The notes: generated by a model not told the origin, from the sequence alone. A DNA stretch of 64,000 bases from Bombus terrestris (GCF_910591885.1 NC_063285.1:2542001-2606000), one strand, 5' to 3'; shown: positions 11,121-21,882, counted from the first letter of the stretch. Numbers and translations are program-made.

Positions 11121-12415
11121 GATATAGCGACCTATATCTCCTTTTAAGCAGTGCTCTGGAAGGTACTGCAGCACGGCGGCTTTCGCAAATTCCGGTCGAT
11201 GGTCTTACTTGGACAAAATTTACCGAATATTTTCTCTCGCGTTTTGGCACCACGGAGACAATAACCTCAATGATGGTCGGATTCCTCAATGAACAGCAAC
11301 TGGAGGACGAAACCACGGGGGCTTTCGGCCATCGTCTTCACTCTCTCCTATGGTCGAGATGGGAAAATCTAACCATGATCGAAACAGTTAACACTTTCGT
11401 CCTTTATCGATTGCGTTTATCGGACAAGGAGGCCGAGCGGCTAGCATTCACGCGTAACATCCGGACCCGGGAGCAATTCTATGAAGAGATGCGGGCTTTC
11501 TCGTACGCTAAGAAGGGGCTGACTTCTTCGTCAAGCGATCCACCGACGGAACCTGGAGTAAAACGAAGCAGGACAATGGACCGAGCTAGGTGCTACCACT
11601 GTGGAATTCCCGGACATAAAATGACCGAGTGCCGCAAGAGAATGCGGACCGAAAAACCGAAGACACGACGCCCAGAAGAAAGCCGACCGGCTACATCGTC
11701 CAAGGTGGTTTGCTTCAAGTGCCAAGCGGAGGGCCACATCGCACCTGACTGCCCGTTGCGGAAGGAGGGAAGAGACAGCAACGACAAGGAACGTCGAGTC
11801 GGATTCTGCGTGGTGGAGGCCTCAACCGGTAAACTGAGTCACCAGGGTGAGTCGTTCCCATTTTGCTTCGATTCTGGAGTCGAATGCTCGTTACTTCAGG
11901 AATCCGTAGCCCCGAAATTTTCCGGCAGAAGAATGACCGATATAGTAGTAATGCGAGGGATAGAGAATACATGTGTTAAGAGTACGTCACAGATTTTGTC
12001 CACCATATGTATCAACGGTCTTATATTGGAGATAACTTTTCACGTCCTCCCTGATAGTCACTTAAAATATGATATCATGATTGGTCGCGAAATTCTAAGT
12101 CAAGGCTTCGACGTACGTATTACGCCCGACAGCCTCGATATTTGCAAAACGAAGATAGTTAACGCCTGTAATGAGACCGTCGAAAACGAGATCGATCTTA
12201 GTGAAATAGACACTGAGGTACTTGGTAACGATAAAGGCCGATTGATTTCTATTCTCGAAAAGTTCAAAAATTCGTTCATTACGGGTTTCCCACGTACTCG
12301 CGTAAGTACGGGCCAGCTAGAAATACGACTAATCGACCCTAACGTCACCGTCCAAAGAAGTCCTTACAGACTTAGCGAGGAAGAGCGGAGAACCGTGCGG
12401 GAGAGAATCAGCTAA
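11015..12415 (+). pseudogene. G1a Gypsy gag-protease ORF (5' fused, ends in a premature stop)
   Basis: The frame starts in a G3-like integrase tail (first ~35 codons), then gives G1 Gag capsid, two zinc knuckles (residues ~190-250: CYHCGIPGHKMTEC and CFKCQAEGHIAPDC), and protease with CFDSGVECSL near residue 290. It continues toward RT (RLSEEERRTVRERIS). The ORF closes at a TAA (12413-12415). The same frame continues for another 2 kb of pol, so this is a point nonsense mutation in one long gag-pol frame. The two other G1 copies have Glu at this site. The authentic gag start is missing. Confidence 0.85.
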
Positions 12416-14939
12416 CTAATTAGAGCAAACATTATAAGGCCCAGTAAGTCACCATTGGCGAGCACTATGTTGCTCGTGAAGAAGAAGGATGGCTCAGATA
12501 GACTGTGCGTAGACTTCCGAGCGCTAAATAAAAATACGGTCGCGGATCGGTATCCCCTACCCCTTATCTCAGATCAAATCACGAGATTGCAGAAGGCGAA
12601 GTACTTTATTAGCCTGGACATGGCCAGCGGGTTCCTTCAAATTCCCATACATCCAAACTCGACAGAGTACACAGCGTTCGTTACACCCGACGGACAATAT
12701 GAGTATGTAACGATGCCGTTCGGATTGAAAAATGCACCGTCCGTTTTTCAGAGGGCCATTTTCAACGCCTTAGGCGACCTCGCGTATTCATACGTCGTTG
12801 TTTATTTAGATGACGTCCTAATTATTGCCGACTCGATAGATCAAGCTCTAGAAAGATTGAACACCGTATTAGATACTCTTGTGAAAGCCGAATTTTCCTT
12901 CAACTTCGCGAAATGTTCTTTTCTGAAGACATCGGTACTTTACTTGGGGTATGTGATCCACAACGGAGAAGTTCGCCCGAACCCGGGTAAAATACACGCC
13001 CCAAGTTCCTTACCTGCGCCAATGACCGTCACCCAGATCAGGCAATTCATCGGGTTAGCTTCGTATTTCCGCAGGTTCGTCCCTAAATTCTCACAGATGA
13101 TGAAACCCTTGTATGCGCTCACCTCAGGTAACAAAAGTATAACATGGACCGATAGACACGATAAAATAAGACAGCAGGTAGTTTCCATCCTGACAGACGC
13201 GCCGGTGCTAATGATATTTAACCCCAATTGCCCGATAGAACTACACACTGACGCTAGCTCGGAGGGTTACGGGGCGATTTTGATGCATAAGGTCGACGGC
13301 AAAAATAGAGTAATCGAGTACTACAGTAAAAGAACTACCCCTGCGGAATCTGGGTATCATTCCTACGAACTAAAGACGTTGATAGTCGTAAACGCCATCA
13401 AGCATTTCCGTCACTACCTACATGGACGGGAATTTCTTGTCGTTACGGATTGCAACTCGCTGAAAGCGTCAAGTAATAAAGTACGTTTAAGTGACAGGGT
13501 CCACAGGTTGTGGGCTTACTTGCAGACGTTCACCTTCGACATTATGTATCGAGAGGGTAAGAAGATGGCCCACGTAGATTTCTTCTCGCGAAACCCCGTA
13601 GACTTAGACCACCGTAAAGTTGATAAAATCGCTGAGAAAGAAAACAATCTGGCCGAAATACCGGAAGACTGGCTACTAGCCGAACAGCGTCGCGACCCGC
13701 AAATTATAGAAATCACCCGCAAACTACGAAACGACGAACTCGCGGAAGATATCGCGAATACTTATGAGTTGCGTGCAGGTACCCTTTACCGCAAAGTGCA
13801 GCGGCGGGGCACAACCCTCTGCTTGCCCATTGTCCCGAGAGGCTTTAGATGGTCCGTTATTAACCATGTGCATCAGTCAATTATGCACTTGGGTTGGGAT
13901 AAGACGCTCGAGAAACTGTACGAGTATTACTGGTTCGAAGGAATGGTGAAGTACGTTCGCAAATTAGTAGAGAACTGCCATGCTTGTAGAGTTTCGAAGG
14001 CTAGTTCAGGTAAGATACAAGCCGAACTACATCCTATACCTAAGACCAGCATACCTTGGCATACGGTCCACATGAATATAACGGGCAAGTTGAGTCGTAA
14101 AAGCGATTCGAAGGAGTACGTCATTGTGTTGATCGACGCCTTCACTAAATTTGTATACCTGCATCATACTCGTAAGATGGATTCCCTTAACACCATTAAA
14201 GCGCTTAAATCCGCTATATTTTTATTCGGGAGTCCCTGTCGGATAATAGCGGACCAGGGAAGATGTTTTACGGGTAAAGAGTTTCGAGAGTTCTGCGAAA
14301 GCAAACGAATTAAAGTCCACTTGATAGCGACAGGTACCAGTAGAGCTAATGGACAGGTAGAGCGTGTTATGGGCACGTTGAAAAAACGTGTTCACGACAG
14401 TAGAAACGACCGGGCGGTCGTGGCAAGACGCGATTGGGGAAATACAGTTGGCTTTGAATTGCACCACTAACCGCGTGACAAACTCGAGAGCATTAGAACT
14501 ACTAATAGGTAGAACGGCAAGATCTTACGATCTGTTGTTACCCGGTAACATCGAAGTGAAGGAAATCGGTATCTCCAATGTAAGACGACAGGCAATAAAA
14601 GGGATAGAAACGAATGCTAAGTACGAGAAAGACAAGTTCGACAAAGCTAAAGCTAGGGTGGTTAGGTTTAACCTCGGTGATTTCGTATTACGCAAGAATG
14701 AGGAAAGAAATCAAACCAAACTAGATCCAAAATTTAGAGGTCTACTTGCAATAGCAGAAGTCTTGGAAGGGGACAGGCATATCTTAGAGACATTAGACGG
14801 TAAGCGATTGTACAAGTACAGTCATGACGGGTTGAGGAAAATGCCAGATTGTCGCATCCCTCCCGAGTTGGATGTCTGTAGTGATGACAATAACAGTGAC
14901 CATGACGATATGAGTACTGCGATCTCGGAAGATCAGTAG
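12416..14939 (+). pseudogene. G1a Gypsy pol: RT, RNase H, integrase
   Basis: RT begins near 12455 and carries YVVVYLDDVLIIAD (YLDD box). RNase H follows (ELHTDASSEGYGA). The integrase zinc domain has H-x3-H (HVHQSIMH) and CHAC. In the core the first catalytic Asp is replaced by Asn (HMNITGK; HMDITGK in the G1c copy), while ADQGRCF and ANGQVERVMG retain the Asp and Glu. An extra base in an A-run near 14380-14386 shifts the frame; the remainder continues at 14388-14939 to the chromodomain-less tail. Two independent lesions make it inactive. It lies between the gag-protease ORF and the 3' LTR. Confidence 0.85.
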
Positions 14940-14967
14940 CACTATGCCAATAACTCCCGGCAGAGCG

Positions 14968-15140
14968 ACTTCGCACGTGTTTCGAGACGATAATGTGATA
15001 AAGCTCAGAGAGAACGTGTGATGTGGTTCACACGCTTTTTGTGGTGATAGTATGATAAGGCTCAGTGAGAACATGCGATGTGACTTGCATGCTTTTCGGG
15101 GCGACAATATGGTAAAACTCGCTGAGATCGTGGAACGAAG
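14968..15140 (+). repeat. Three imperfect ~58 bp tandem repeats in the G1a 3' untranslated region
   Basis: Units share TTcrCACG-TTT, gATAatgTGATAA-GCTCAG-GAGAAC and GTGATGTG. They start near 14968, 15027 and 15083. They lie between the pol stop (14939) and the 3' LTR (15459). The rest of that 520 bp stretch shows no gene; a 123-codon open frame at 15052-15423 overlaps the repeats and has no family features. Confidence 0.6.
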
Positions 15141-15458
15141 CTCTATGTGCTCTTACGATCCAGAAGACCGAGATCCTTTGGAGTGCGAAATCGAAAATGG
15201 TCCATTATGCCGTTACGATCCAACTGATAACCTGCAGGATGCAACTATCACCTTGAATACCAACTATAACGCTACTAATTTTCATTATCTTTTATTTCTT
15301 TGCTGCCAAACCCCCGAACAGGATTTGTTGCTACACTGGACCCTTGCCTTATTCGAACATCTATTTAATTTGCGAATAATGTTAATTGTATCGAGTCTAA
15401 TGTTAGGAAACTCAATATTTTAGTTACACCCGAGGACATGTGATAGTCAGAATGGCCG

Positions 15459-16464
15459 TGTCGGAGATGAAAGAGCGCCGGAACCTTCCCAACGGAACTT
15501 TGGGAAGACACCTAGTACTGTAATTTAGATTCCACCATAGTCGTATTAAGAAAACCGTTGTCATTCGATTCGACTGTACTTATTTGAGATTTATGATAGT
15601 GAGCTCGGGCTCGAGGCGACAACCAGTTGCCGAACGTAGTCGCGGTCAAGGGGATGAACGTTTTGTTTAACAAAGGCATGAAGTAACTCTATAGCTCTCC
15701 TTAAAAGAAATACTTGGGACAGGGCACGACGGTAAAGGTTTCAATGGTTTCTGTCCCGTGGCTCGCCACGCTGAGACTCTATTCTTCGAGTAAGACGATT
15801 ACCAGATGTTGACGCGTACCCACAGTACATGTTCAGCTAGCCCGAGGACCCGCTATAAATCTTAAGATTTATTTAACGAATGTCCTTCAAACCGACAAGC
15901 AGTCTTTGTTCCAACTATGGGAAAATTGTAGAAGTCTATTTTTCTCACGAACGACGCTACCCGATAGCAACTTTCTCTCAAGGGCTGCTAGCATCCTTCC
16001 CTAACCACCAACATGGAAATTGACCAATTAACAGTAACACCAATTTCTCTCATTTTCCGAACGAAGACTTTTCTCCACGAATCCGATGATCTCGTGCCCT
16101 TAGACACACCCATCATAGTTTTCCTCGACAGCATCACCATGATGGAGAGACACTCTTCCGTACGATCTTAAGGACGATACAAGTAATTCTCAGGTACGTA
16201 GTGCTTGCTCTGTGTGACAACCAGAATATAACTTAGCCTCTCACGAAATATACACGTTCGACATCCCGTTGACCGCGCATTCGTTACCGGACCCGAGACC
16301 ATTGTCATAGTGCCGCGAGTATCTAAATATTGTGATTAACTACCAACGCTGTAATACCTCTAACTTGTGTCAATAAACTCCATCATTGATCCACCGCATC
16401 GATGGCCAATACCAACTAAGATTCATCGAACACTTCTACCCCCAATCCCAACGTTAAGCCGACA
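15459..16464 (+). repeat. G1a 3' LTR (TGTCGG...CCGACA)
   Basis: The LTR begins TGTCGGAGATGAAAG and ends AAGCCGACA next to TATATATGA. It contains the conserved ATTTATGATAGTGAGCTC and GGCTCGCCACGC blocks, the poly(A) signal AATAAA near 16374, and then ATGGCC, the Gag start codon. About 21 codons follow before the LTR end. An internal stop (TAA) occurs in that gag leader here. The structure matches LTRs at 32406, 39288 and 40192. Confidence 0.85.
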
Positions 16465-16522
16465 TATATATGACTTATAATTTGTAGTAATAGATTAAGA
16501 TTTGAAATTTGTTTTGTTGCAG

Positions 16523-16612
16523 CGAGATGGTTGTCCAAAAGTTATAAATCCTGGGAGTTCAGAGACTGATCTATATTATGAAAAGAAAAAATATGGGTTC
16601 AATAGAAGATAA
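16523..16612 (+). pseudogene. PHF5A-like last exon, divergent
   Basis: A splice acceptor (TTGTTTTGTTGCAG) ends at 16522 and a 29-codon exon follows: RDGCPKVINPGSSETDLYYE, then KKKYGFNRR and a TAA stop. This is the C-terminus of PHF5A (SF3b14b), a zinc-finger subunit of the SF3b spliceosome complex. That protein is almost invariant in animals, yet about nine of 29 residues differ here. An AATAAA lies ~50 bp downstream. The rest of the gene is missing because the exon is preceded by the G1 LTR. I read it as a relic of an intron-containing duplicate, not a processed copy. Confidence 0.7.
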
Positions 16613-16975
16613 TGACTGATACCAACAATTTTTGACGTGTACAAAATGTTTTTAATGTCGCAAATAAACAACTATGTTTATAAAATTGTAATAATTTATA
16701 TTTTTTATTTTAAAAATTTAATTTCAAATTCGCGATCATGCAATCGTTTTGTTACAAAATGTGTGTACGGATTAATGTTTTTGTAAGTTGTGAAGAAATT
16801 TAAAATAGAGAAATAAATTGTAATCGTGCATAGAGATGCGTTGTATTCTTCCTTTATATAAATATTATCTTGCATAAAATAATACTGTGTTTTGAAAAAG
16901 AATATCAACACTCTTTGTCAATTTCGAAAATCTTTATTTTAATTGCATATTTAATCCATAATTTAATTTATAAAA
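16613..16975. other. AT-rich spacer between two host exon remnants
   Basis: The stretch holds the probable 3' UTRs of the PHF5A-like exon (plus) and of the dynein exon (minus). No repeat ends or further exons were recognised. Confidence 0.5.
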
Positions 16976-17257
16976 TTAGATTTGTAATAGAATTGCCACT
17001 CCACCAAGAATCCATTTACTAGCTCTCTCCTTAGTTCTTAATTTGAACGTCCACACGTAAGTAGGTCTTCGCGATCGTGTTTTATAAACAGGACATTCAT
17101 ACATATTCTTTAAATCTTGCTTATCCTGTGTAATCGCCCTAATATATATATTATTGGTAATAATGGAAACAATTCTTTAAATCGAGAGTCCATGATACAT
17201 CCTGTTTGATCGTCCCATCGTGCAACTTCCATGTATAATCCATTTATATATGCACCT
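16976..17257 (-). pseudogene. Axonemal dynein heavy chain C-terminal exon (DNAH5/8 type), frame-shifted
   Basis: Read from 17257 leftward, the translation is GAYINGLYMEVARWDDQTG ... KELFPLLPIIYI. Then, after a frame change, it gives RAITQDKQDLKNMYECPVYK ... PTYVWTFKLRTKERASKW and a final GGVAILLQI before TAA. This is the C-terminal domain of an outer-arm axonemal dynein heavy chain, a microtubule motor of cilia and sperm tails. The frame breaks at a TATATATA run where one extra TA dinucleotide is present. The exon is cut at 17257 by the Copia 3' LTR. It is a pseudogene, or a live exon with an assembly slip at the TA run. Confidence 0.8.
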
Positions 17258-17505
17258 TGTTATTTTATAAAGGTTGGGGTTGATAATCAAGCTGATCCAC
17301 TCGGATTGGCTATCACACCTTTTCTTTCTTATACAAAACGCCAAATCACACAGCAAGCGTCTAATCACTCGGGATGCGTCTTAGAAAAATAACACGCGGT
17401 CGACACCTAAGACAAAAAAGCGTCGTCAGGTGTCAACCTGGTACCAACATAACCTTAGTAACCTTTTAGTAACTAGCGGTCATACCAACTGAGCATTTCT
17501 CAACA
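17258..17505 (-). repeat. Copia 3' LTR
   Basis: 248 bp, TGTTGAGAAATG...AAAATAACA on the minus strand, matching 27183-27428. A purine tract (AAAGGGGAG) precedes it and the last ~8 codons of the Copia ORF are encoded in it. A hairpin (arms 17402-17408 and 17428-17434, GACACCT/AGGTGTC) is conserved in the other LTR with one compensatory change. The outer side abuts the dynein exon. Confidence 0.85.
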
Positions 17506-20500
17506 CTCCCCTTTGATCGCTAGTTTCTACAAGCCCCATAGCTTTGGTAAAATATTGGGTCTTAACTCTATTTAACCCTTTGGTTAGAATGTCGTTAACA
17601 TTCTCAGAACTAGATATATAGGTATAATCCAGTATCCCTTTCGACACGCAGTTCTTAACATAAAAGTAACGCACTTGAACATGTTTAGAACTCTCGGCCC
17701 ATGTGATCGCTCCAATGTTGTCACAAAAAATTTTGCATGGACGCGGACAATATGACGATTGACCTAACTCCCTTAATAATAAGGACATCCGCACAGAGTC
17801 TCTAGCTGCCTCTTGCATCGCTACAAACTCTGCCTCGCATGTCGATTGAGATATGATTGGTTGTTTCTTCGACAACCAAGACACCGCTCCACCAGCAAGT
17901 ATAAAAACATAACCGCTTCTAGACTTCCTATCTATTGCACAGCCTGCAAAGTCTGAATCACAAAACACTTTTAGAGGTTGCCCTGTCCTTTGGTATACTA
18001 ACTTTAAGTCTTTAGTTTTCAACAGGTACCTAAAAACACGTTTCACTGCCCTCCAGTCAGACACCGTCGGATTCGCACATCTTTGGCTTAATTTTCCTAT
18101 TGCGCACGCGACATCAGGACGGCTTACTGTGGCGATGTACATTATATGCCCCACAGCCTGTTCGTACAACTCATTGTCTACTGGTTCACTATCCACAATG
18201 TCTACACCAGCCTCGCACTCCTTGGCTAGTGGTGTAGACACTCCAACCTCTTGAGCAATGTCAAACAGCTCCAACATTTGACTTATCTGCGTGGATTGGT
18301 CGAACACCACCGTAGTGCTGTTTGGCTTACTCAAGTGGATGGATAGGAATTGAGTATCGCTTCCTAACATCCTCACATCTAGTTTTTCCTTAATCCCAGT
18401 TTTGAACGCGTGAATCATAGCCTCCGTACCGAATACAAGGATATCATCCACATACACAGCCACAATGAGATCTTTGGATGTGTTTACATACATGCATGGA
18501 TCACTCACGCATGAGTTCAGATTCATATCTCTCAAAATACAATTTATATACTTAAACCACATTCTCCCCGCTTGCTTCAAACCATACAAACTCTTTTTGA
18601 GCTTATACACATACTGAGTTCTGTCCTTCCCCGGAACCTTGTAGAAATCAGGTTGCTCCATATATATGTCCTCATCCAAAGGACTGTTTAGATACGCGCA
18701 CTCCACGTCAATGTGTTCGTAACACCACTCATTCTCCGCACACAGAGCAAGCAATATCCTTAGTGTCCTACGCTTTACTATTGGACTAAAGGTTTCGGAA
18801 TAATCTACTCCAGGCCTTTGCCAGAATCCTCGAGCTACAAGTCTATCCTTATGACTATCTGGGTCTCTTTTCATGACTAGCACCCACTTACAATCTGTTA
18901 CATTTCTGTCTAAAGGTCTTTTCACTATGTCCCACACATCTTTGTTCGCTAAATTTTCTAACTCCTTCGCAATTGCATCTGTCACTGACTCACATGAACC
19001 TTGCTTTCTACAAGCTGTCGCAACACAGGCACAACTATTGCACGTCTTTGGTTTGTGCAATCTCGCTGATCTCCTAGGTACGATTGGTGCACTCACAACT
19101 TCTTGCTGACTGTTTTCATTTGTTAGGCTATCCAGGAAGTAGTCACTGTGTCCCTCATCGTTTTCACCGTCGCTTTGAGTCTCTATATCGGTTGTAGTAC
19201 CTCCTCCTTGGAGTTCGATGTCTTCAACGTCCCATATCCATTCGGTGAATCTCCTTTTGATATTCCTTGCATCCACTTTCATACGCTTATAGGGGAATAC
19301 GTTTTCCTCGAACTTGACATGACAAGAAATTATTACCTTTTTGGTCTTCGGTAGGTAGATTCTATATCCCTTGACCTGCCTGTCATAACCTACAAATATC
19401 ACTTCATCCGCCCTGCTGTCGAATTTACCTTCACCTGGGCTTTTTAGGTACCAGACCCTGCATCCGAATACCCTTAGCCTATTGATCTCCCCTTGGATGT
19501 CGCATCCCTTACCTTTCCACAGTTCTAGTGGGATCTTATCTCCGATAGCAGTGGATGGGCATAAGTTCCTGATGTAGCATGCAGTGTTCACCGCTTCTCT
19601 CCACAGAGAGTCAGGGAGTCCTGATTGGATTAGTAGGCATCTAGACATCTCAACCAGTGTCCTGTTCGCCCGTTCTGAAACTCCATTTTGCGCAGGGTTC
19701 CTCGGAACAGTCTTTCTGTGCAAGATATCTCTCTCCTTTAAATAGTTCTCAAAGTCAACTCCTGTATACTCCCCTCCGTTATCTGTCTGAAGGGCACAGA
19801 TTCTCGATTGATGTAGGGCTTCTACTTCCATCTGGTATTCCTTGAAGCACTTGAATACCTCGCTCTTCCTACTGATGATCCTAATGTACATGTACCTGGA
19901 GAAATCATCTATGAACGTTACAAAATAATTACGTCCACCTAACGATCTGCACTGGGCTCTGCCACTGACATCGCTGTGTACGATTTCTAGACGACGTTGG
20001 CACATGTGGTGGGCTGTCTTCGAGAATGGCACCCTTGTCATCTTTCCTTTTACGCAGACTCCACATAGCTCGTCTTGTCTCTTGGACTCCTCCTTCACAC
20101 TCTCTATAGGAAACTTTCTCATTGCATTTCCATACAAGTGACCCAATCTCTCGTGCCACGACGTGGTACCCTTGTATGCCCTTGCCTCAATGACCTCAAT
20201 GTCTCCGTCATCCTGGCTTGGTTTCTCCTGATCATGCTCCATGGAGAGGCCTGCCATGTGCTCCTCCGCAGGTATCGTCTCCACATAATATACGTCGTCT
20301 CCAACCTTCGAGTTGAATACCACATCTCCATCATCGTGCGTTCCAATGGCTTCATCCCTAGTGCACACTGTGGTGACGCCCTTCTTCGCTAGTTGTCTAA
20401 TCGAAATTAGATTTACGTCTAGCTCGGGCACCCATAGAGCGTTGGATAGGGATAGCGTCCAGCCACCGCAGGACTCCGCCATCTTTACGATGATTGTTCC

Positions 20501-21493
20501 CCTTCCCTTGACTTCCAGATACCCCTTGCCGATTCTGATCTGTCCCGTCGCGGGCGTGAATTCTGCGAATCGGTGTCTGTCCGATGTCATGTGGTTTGAG
20601 GCGCCTGAGTCCAGGTAACTTATCATCTCCCTACTCATATGGCTGATCGAAGATAAAGCCAGAGTCGATATAAGTCTCTTAGACCTTGGCCTTTCTTCCG
20701 ATTCTCTATCTCTCCTGTTGTCCTCTTGTCTCCTTTTCTCCTTCTGGTTCCTTTCCTCCTTGTCTCCCTTTTGGTCTTGGCATTGATACGATATGTGACC
20801 CATTTTGCCACATTTGTAGCACTTCTGATCATGTGCGTCCTTTGTCTTCGGCTTGGCGCCATCTTTGTGCTGCTTGGACTTCCCTTGTCTCCGGGTCGCC
20901 ATTGCGCTGCCCCTTTCGGATGATCCTTCCGCCGCATCGAATCTCCTCTCCTCGAGTAATAAATCAGATTTTACAACACTCGCGCTCAGATCCTTATCGA
21001 TTCTCGTTGTTCTGAGATAGGTTGAGTAATCTGGGTCCGCCACGAGGCCGGCTAAGAGGAAACACGCCCTAACGTGGTTATCGATTTTTATACCTACGTT
21101 GGATAATTTGTCGCATAGATCTTGTATTCTACCGCAATACTCGGACACATCCATGCTAGGGGTCTTCTCCATTGTTCCTAGTTCTCGCATGCATAATACA
21201 ATGTCCATCGACGTGAATCTTCCGTGGATATCTTCTAATGCCTTCCAGCACTCCCTTGCTGTTTTCAGGGTTCTGATATCCCCAAGGTATTGGCGGTGTA
21301 CATGCCGGAAAATATACGCACGTGCTTTGTCCATCTTTATGCATTCGGGCTTCATCATTTCCGCTGGCGTAAATCCTGGCTGTATGGCATCCCAGCAGTC
21401 CAGAAAGACCAATGAAGCTTCCGTCATTGTTCTCCAGTACTCGTAATTTCCTTTCTTCAAGATTGGATTCATCTCCTTGTCCACATCGGCCAT
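17480..21493 (-). CDS. Copia gag-pol polyprotein, intact
   Basis: One uninterrupted 1337-codon frame. Domains in order are: Gag of the UBN2 type (residues ~1-215), zinc knuckle CYKCGKMGHISYQC (~225-240), aspartic protease LDSGASNHM (~290), and integrase HHCC zinc domain (HERLGHLYGN ... CGVCVKG, ~445-485). The integrase core has HSDVSG, LQTDNGGEY and PAQNGVSERANR (D, D, E). RT has VYVDDILVFG (~1030), and RNase H has VFCDSDFAGC (~1190). Motifs and length are what a Ty1/Copia element needs to copy itself. It is cut off from its own 5' LTR (27183-27428) by a G4 Gypsy inserted 7 bp upstream of the ATG, so its expression would depend on the Gypsy LTR. It is the only element here without a visible coding lesion. 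Confidence 0.93.
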   Translation of the reverse strand: MADVDKEMNPILKKGNYEYWRTMTEASLVFLDCWDAIQPGFTPAEMMKPECIKMDKARAYIFRHVHRQYLGDIRTLKTARECWKALEDIHGRFTSMDIVLCMRELGTMEKTPSMDVSEYCGRIQDLCDKLSNVGIKIDNHVRACFLLAGLVADPDYSTYLRTTRIDKDLSASVVKSDLLLEERRFDAAEGSSERGSAMATRRQGKSKQHKDGAKPKTKDAHDQKCYKCGKMGHISYQCQDQKGDKEERNQKEKRRQEDNRRDRESEERPRSKRLISTLALSSISHMSREMISYLDSGASNHMTSDRHRFAEFTPATGQIRIGKGYLEVKGRGTIIVKMAESCGGWTLSLSNALWVPELDVNLISIRQLAKKGVTTVCTRDEAIGTHDDGDVVFNSKVGDDVYYVETIPAEEHMAGLSMEHDQEKPSQDDGDIEVIEARAYKGTTSWHERLGHLYGNAMRKFPIESVKEESKRQDELCGVCVKGKMTRVPFSKTAHHMCQRRLEIVHSDVSGRAQCRSLGGRNYFVTFIDDFSRYMYIRIISRKSEVFKCFKEYQMEVEALHQSRICALQTDNGGEYTGVDFENYLKERDILHRKTVPRNPAQNGVSERANRTLVEMSRCLLIQSGLPDSLWREAVNTACYIRNLCPSTAIGDKIPLELWKGKGCDIQGEINRLRVFGCRVWYLKSPGEGKFDSRADEVIFVGYDRQVKGYRIYLPKTKKVIISCHVKFEENVFPYKRMKVDARNIKRRFTEWIWDVEDIELQGGGTTTDIETQSDGENDEGHSDYFLDSLTNENSQQEVVSAPIVPRRSARLHKPKTCNSCACVATACRKQGSCESVTDAIAKELENLANKDVWDIVKRPLDRNVTDCKWVLVMKRDPDSHKDRLVARGFWQRPGVDYSETFSPIVKRRTLRILLALCAENEWCYEHIDVECAYLNSPLDEDIYMEQPDFYKVPGKDRTQYVYKLKKSLYGLKQAGRMWFKYINCILRDMNLNSCVSDPCMYVNTSKDLIVAVYVDDILVFGTEAMIHAFKTGIKEKLDVRMLGSDTQFLSIHLSKPNSTTVVFDQSTQISQMLELFDIAQEVGVSTPLAKECEAGVDIVDSEPVDNELYEQAVGHIMYIATVSRPDVACAIGKLSQRCANPTVSDWRAVKRVFRYLLKTKDLKLVYQRTGQPLKVFCDSDFAGCAIDRKSRSGYVFILAGGAVSWLSKKQPIISQSTCEAEFVAMQEAARDSVRMSLLLRELGQSSYCPRPCKIFCDNIGAITWAESSKHVQVRYFYVKNCVSKGILDYTYISSSENVNDILTKGLNRVKTQYFTKAMGLVETSDQRGVLRNAQLV

Positions 21494-21498
21494 GCTTT

Positions 21499-21882
21499 TG
21501 TCACGTAAAAATAAAGAGAAATTTTATTATGAAGGAGAAGACTTTATTTTTATTTCGTTTATACAAGTATAAGACACTTCCGAACTCTAGCCGTGACCGT
21601 ACGAGAGTGAGTCCCTACAATCTTTTTACTTTCGGTCATCTGTTCTCTCATTACCCCCCACTACCCTGTAGGCGTACGTGACCGTTGCTACGCTTCTGGA
21701 ACATTTTATGGCAGGACCGTTAGGCCATAAATGAATCCTTAGGTACTCTGCCAATATACATTGTCGCCAAGGTCGCCATGTGTTCCTCTCGTCGGTGCAT
21801 CGGGTGCGAAGTATGCCGACCGGGACACCATGCTGCCCGAGGTGTGTGTGTGTCCTGGTCTCTGATGTGATTTACGTTACAT
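21499..21882 (-). repeat. G4 Gypsy 3' LTR
   Basis: 384 bp, TGTAACGTAA...TTACGTGACA on the minus strand, preceded by a purine tract (AAGGAGGGAGGTA). Compared with 26688-27070 I count roughly a dozen differences by eye, about 96% identity. The target duplication CTTT lies at 21495-21498 and 27071-27074. Confidence 0.9.

Larger units (their letters stand above)
7931..12274. repeat. Large inverted repeat, two ~1.42 kb arms
   Basis: Arm 1 is 7931-9350 and arm 2 is 10853-12274, with a 1.5 kb spacer holding G3 gag, a 5S fragment and a J1 fragment. The outer breakpoints share TTCAAAAATTCG and the inner ones share AACGAGAGGGTAAATC. Both arms contain the same composite of G3 integrase tail joined to G1 gag-protease. 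The duplication therefore happened after that fusion had formed. Confidence 0.8.

Noticed and set aside
21499..21882. This LTR as the Copia 5' LTR, because the Copia ATG follows 7 bp later
   Set aside because: The same LTR bounds the G4 Gypsy at 26688-27070 with matching CTTT duplications, and the true Copia LTRs (17258, 27183) have a different sequence with a Copia-type primer site.
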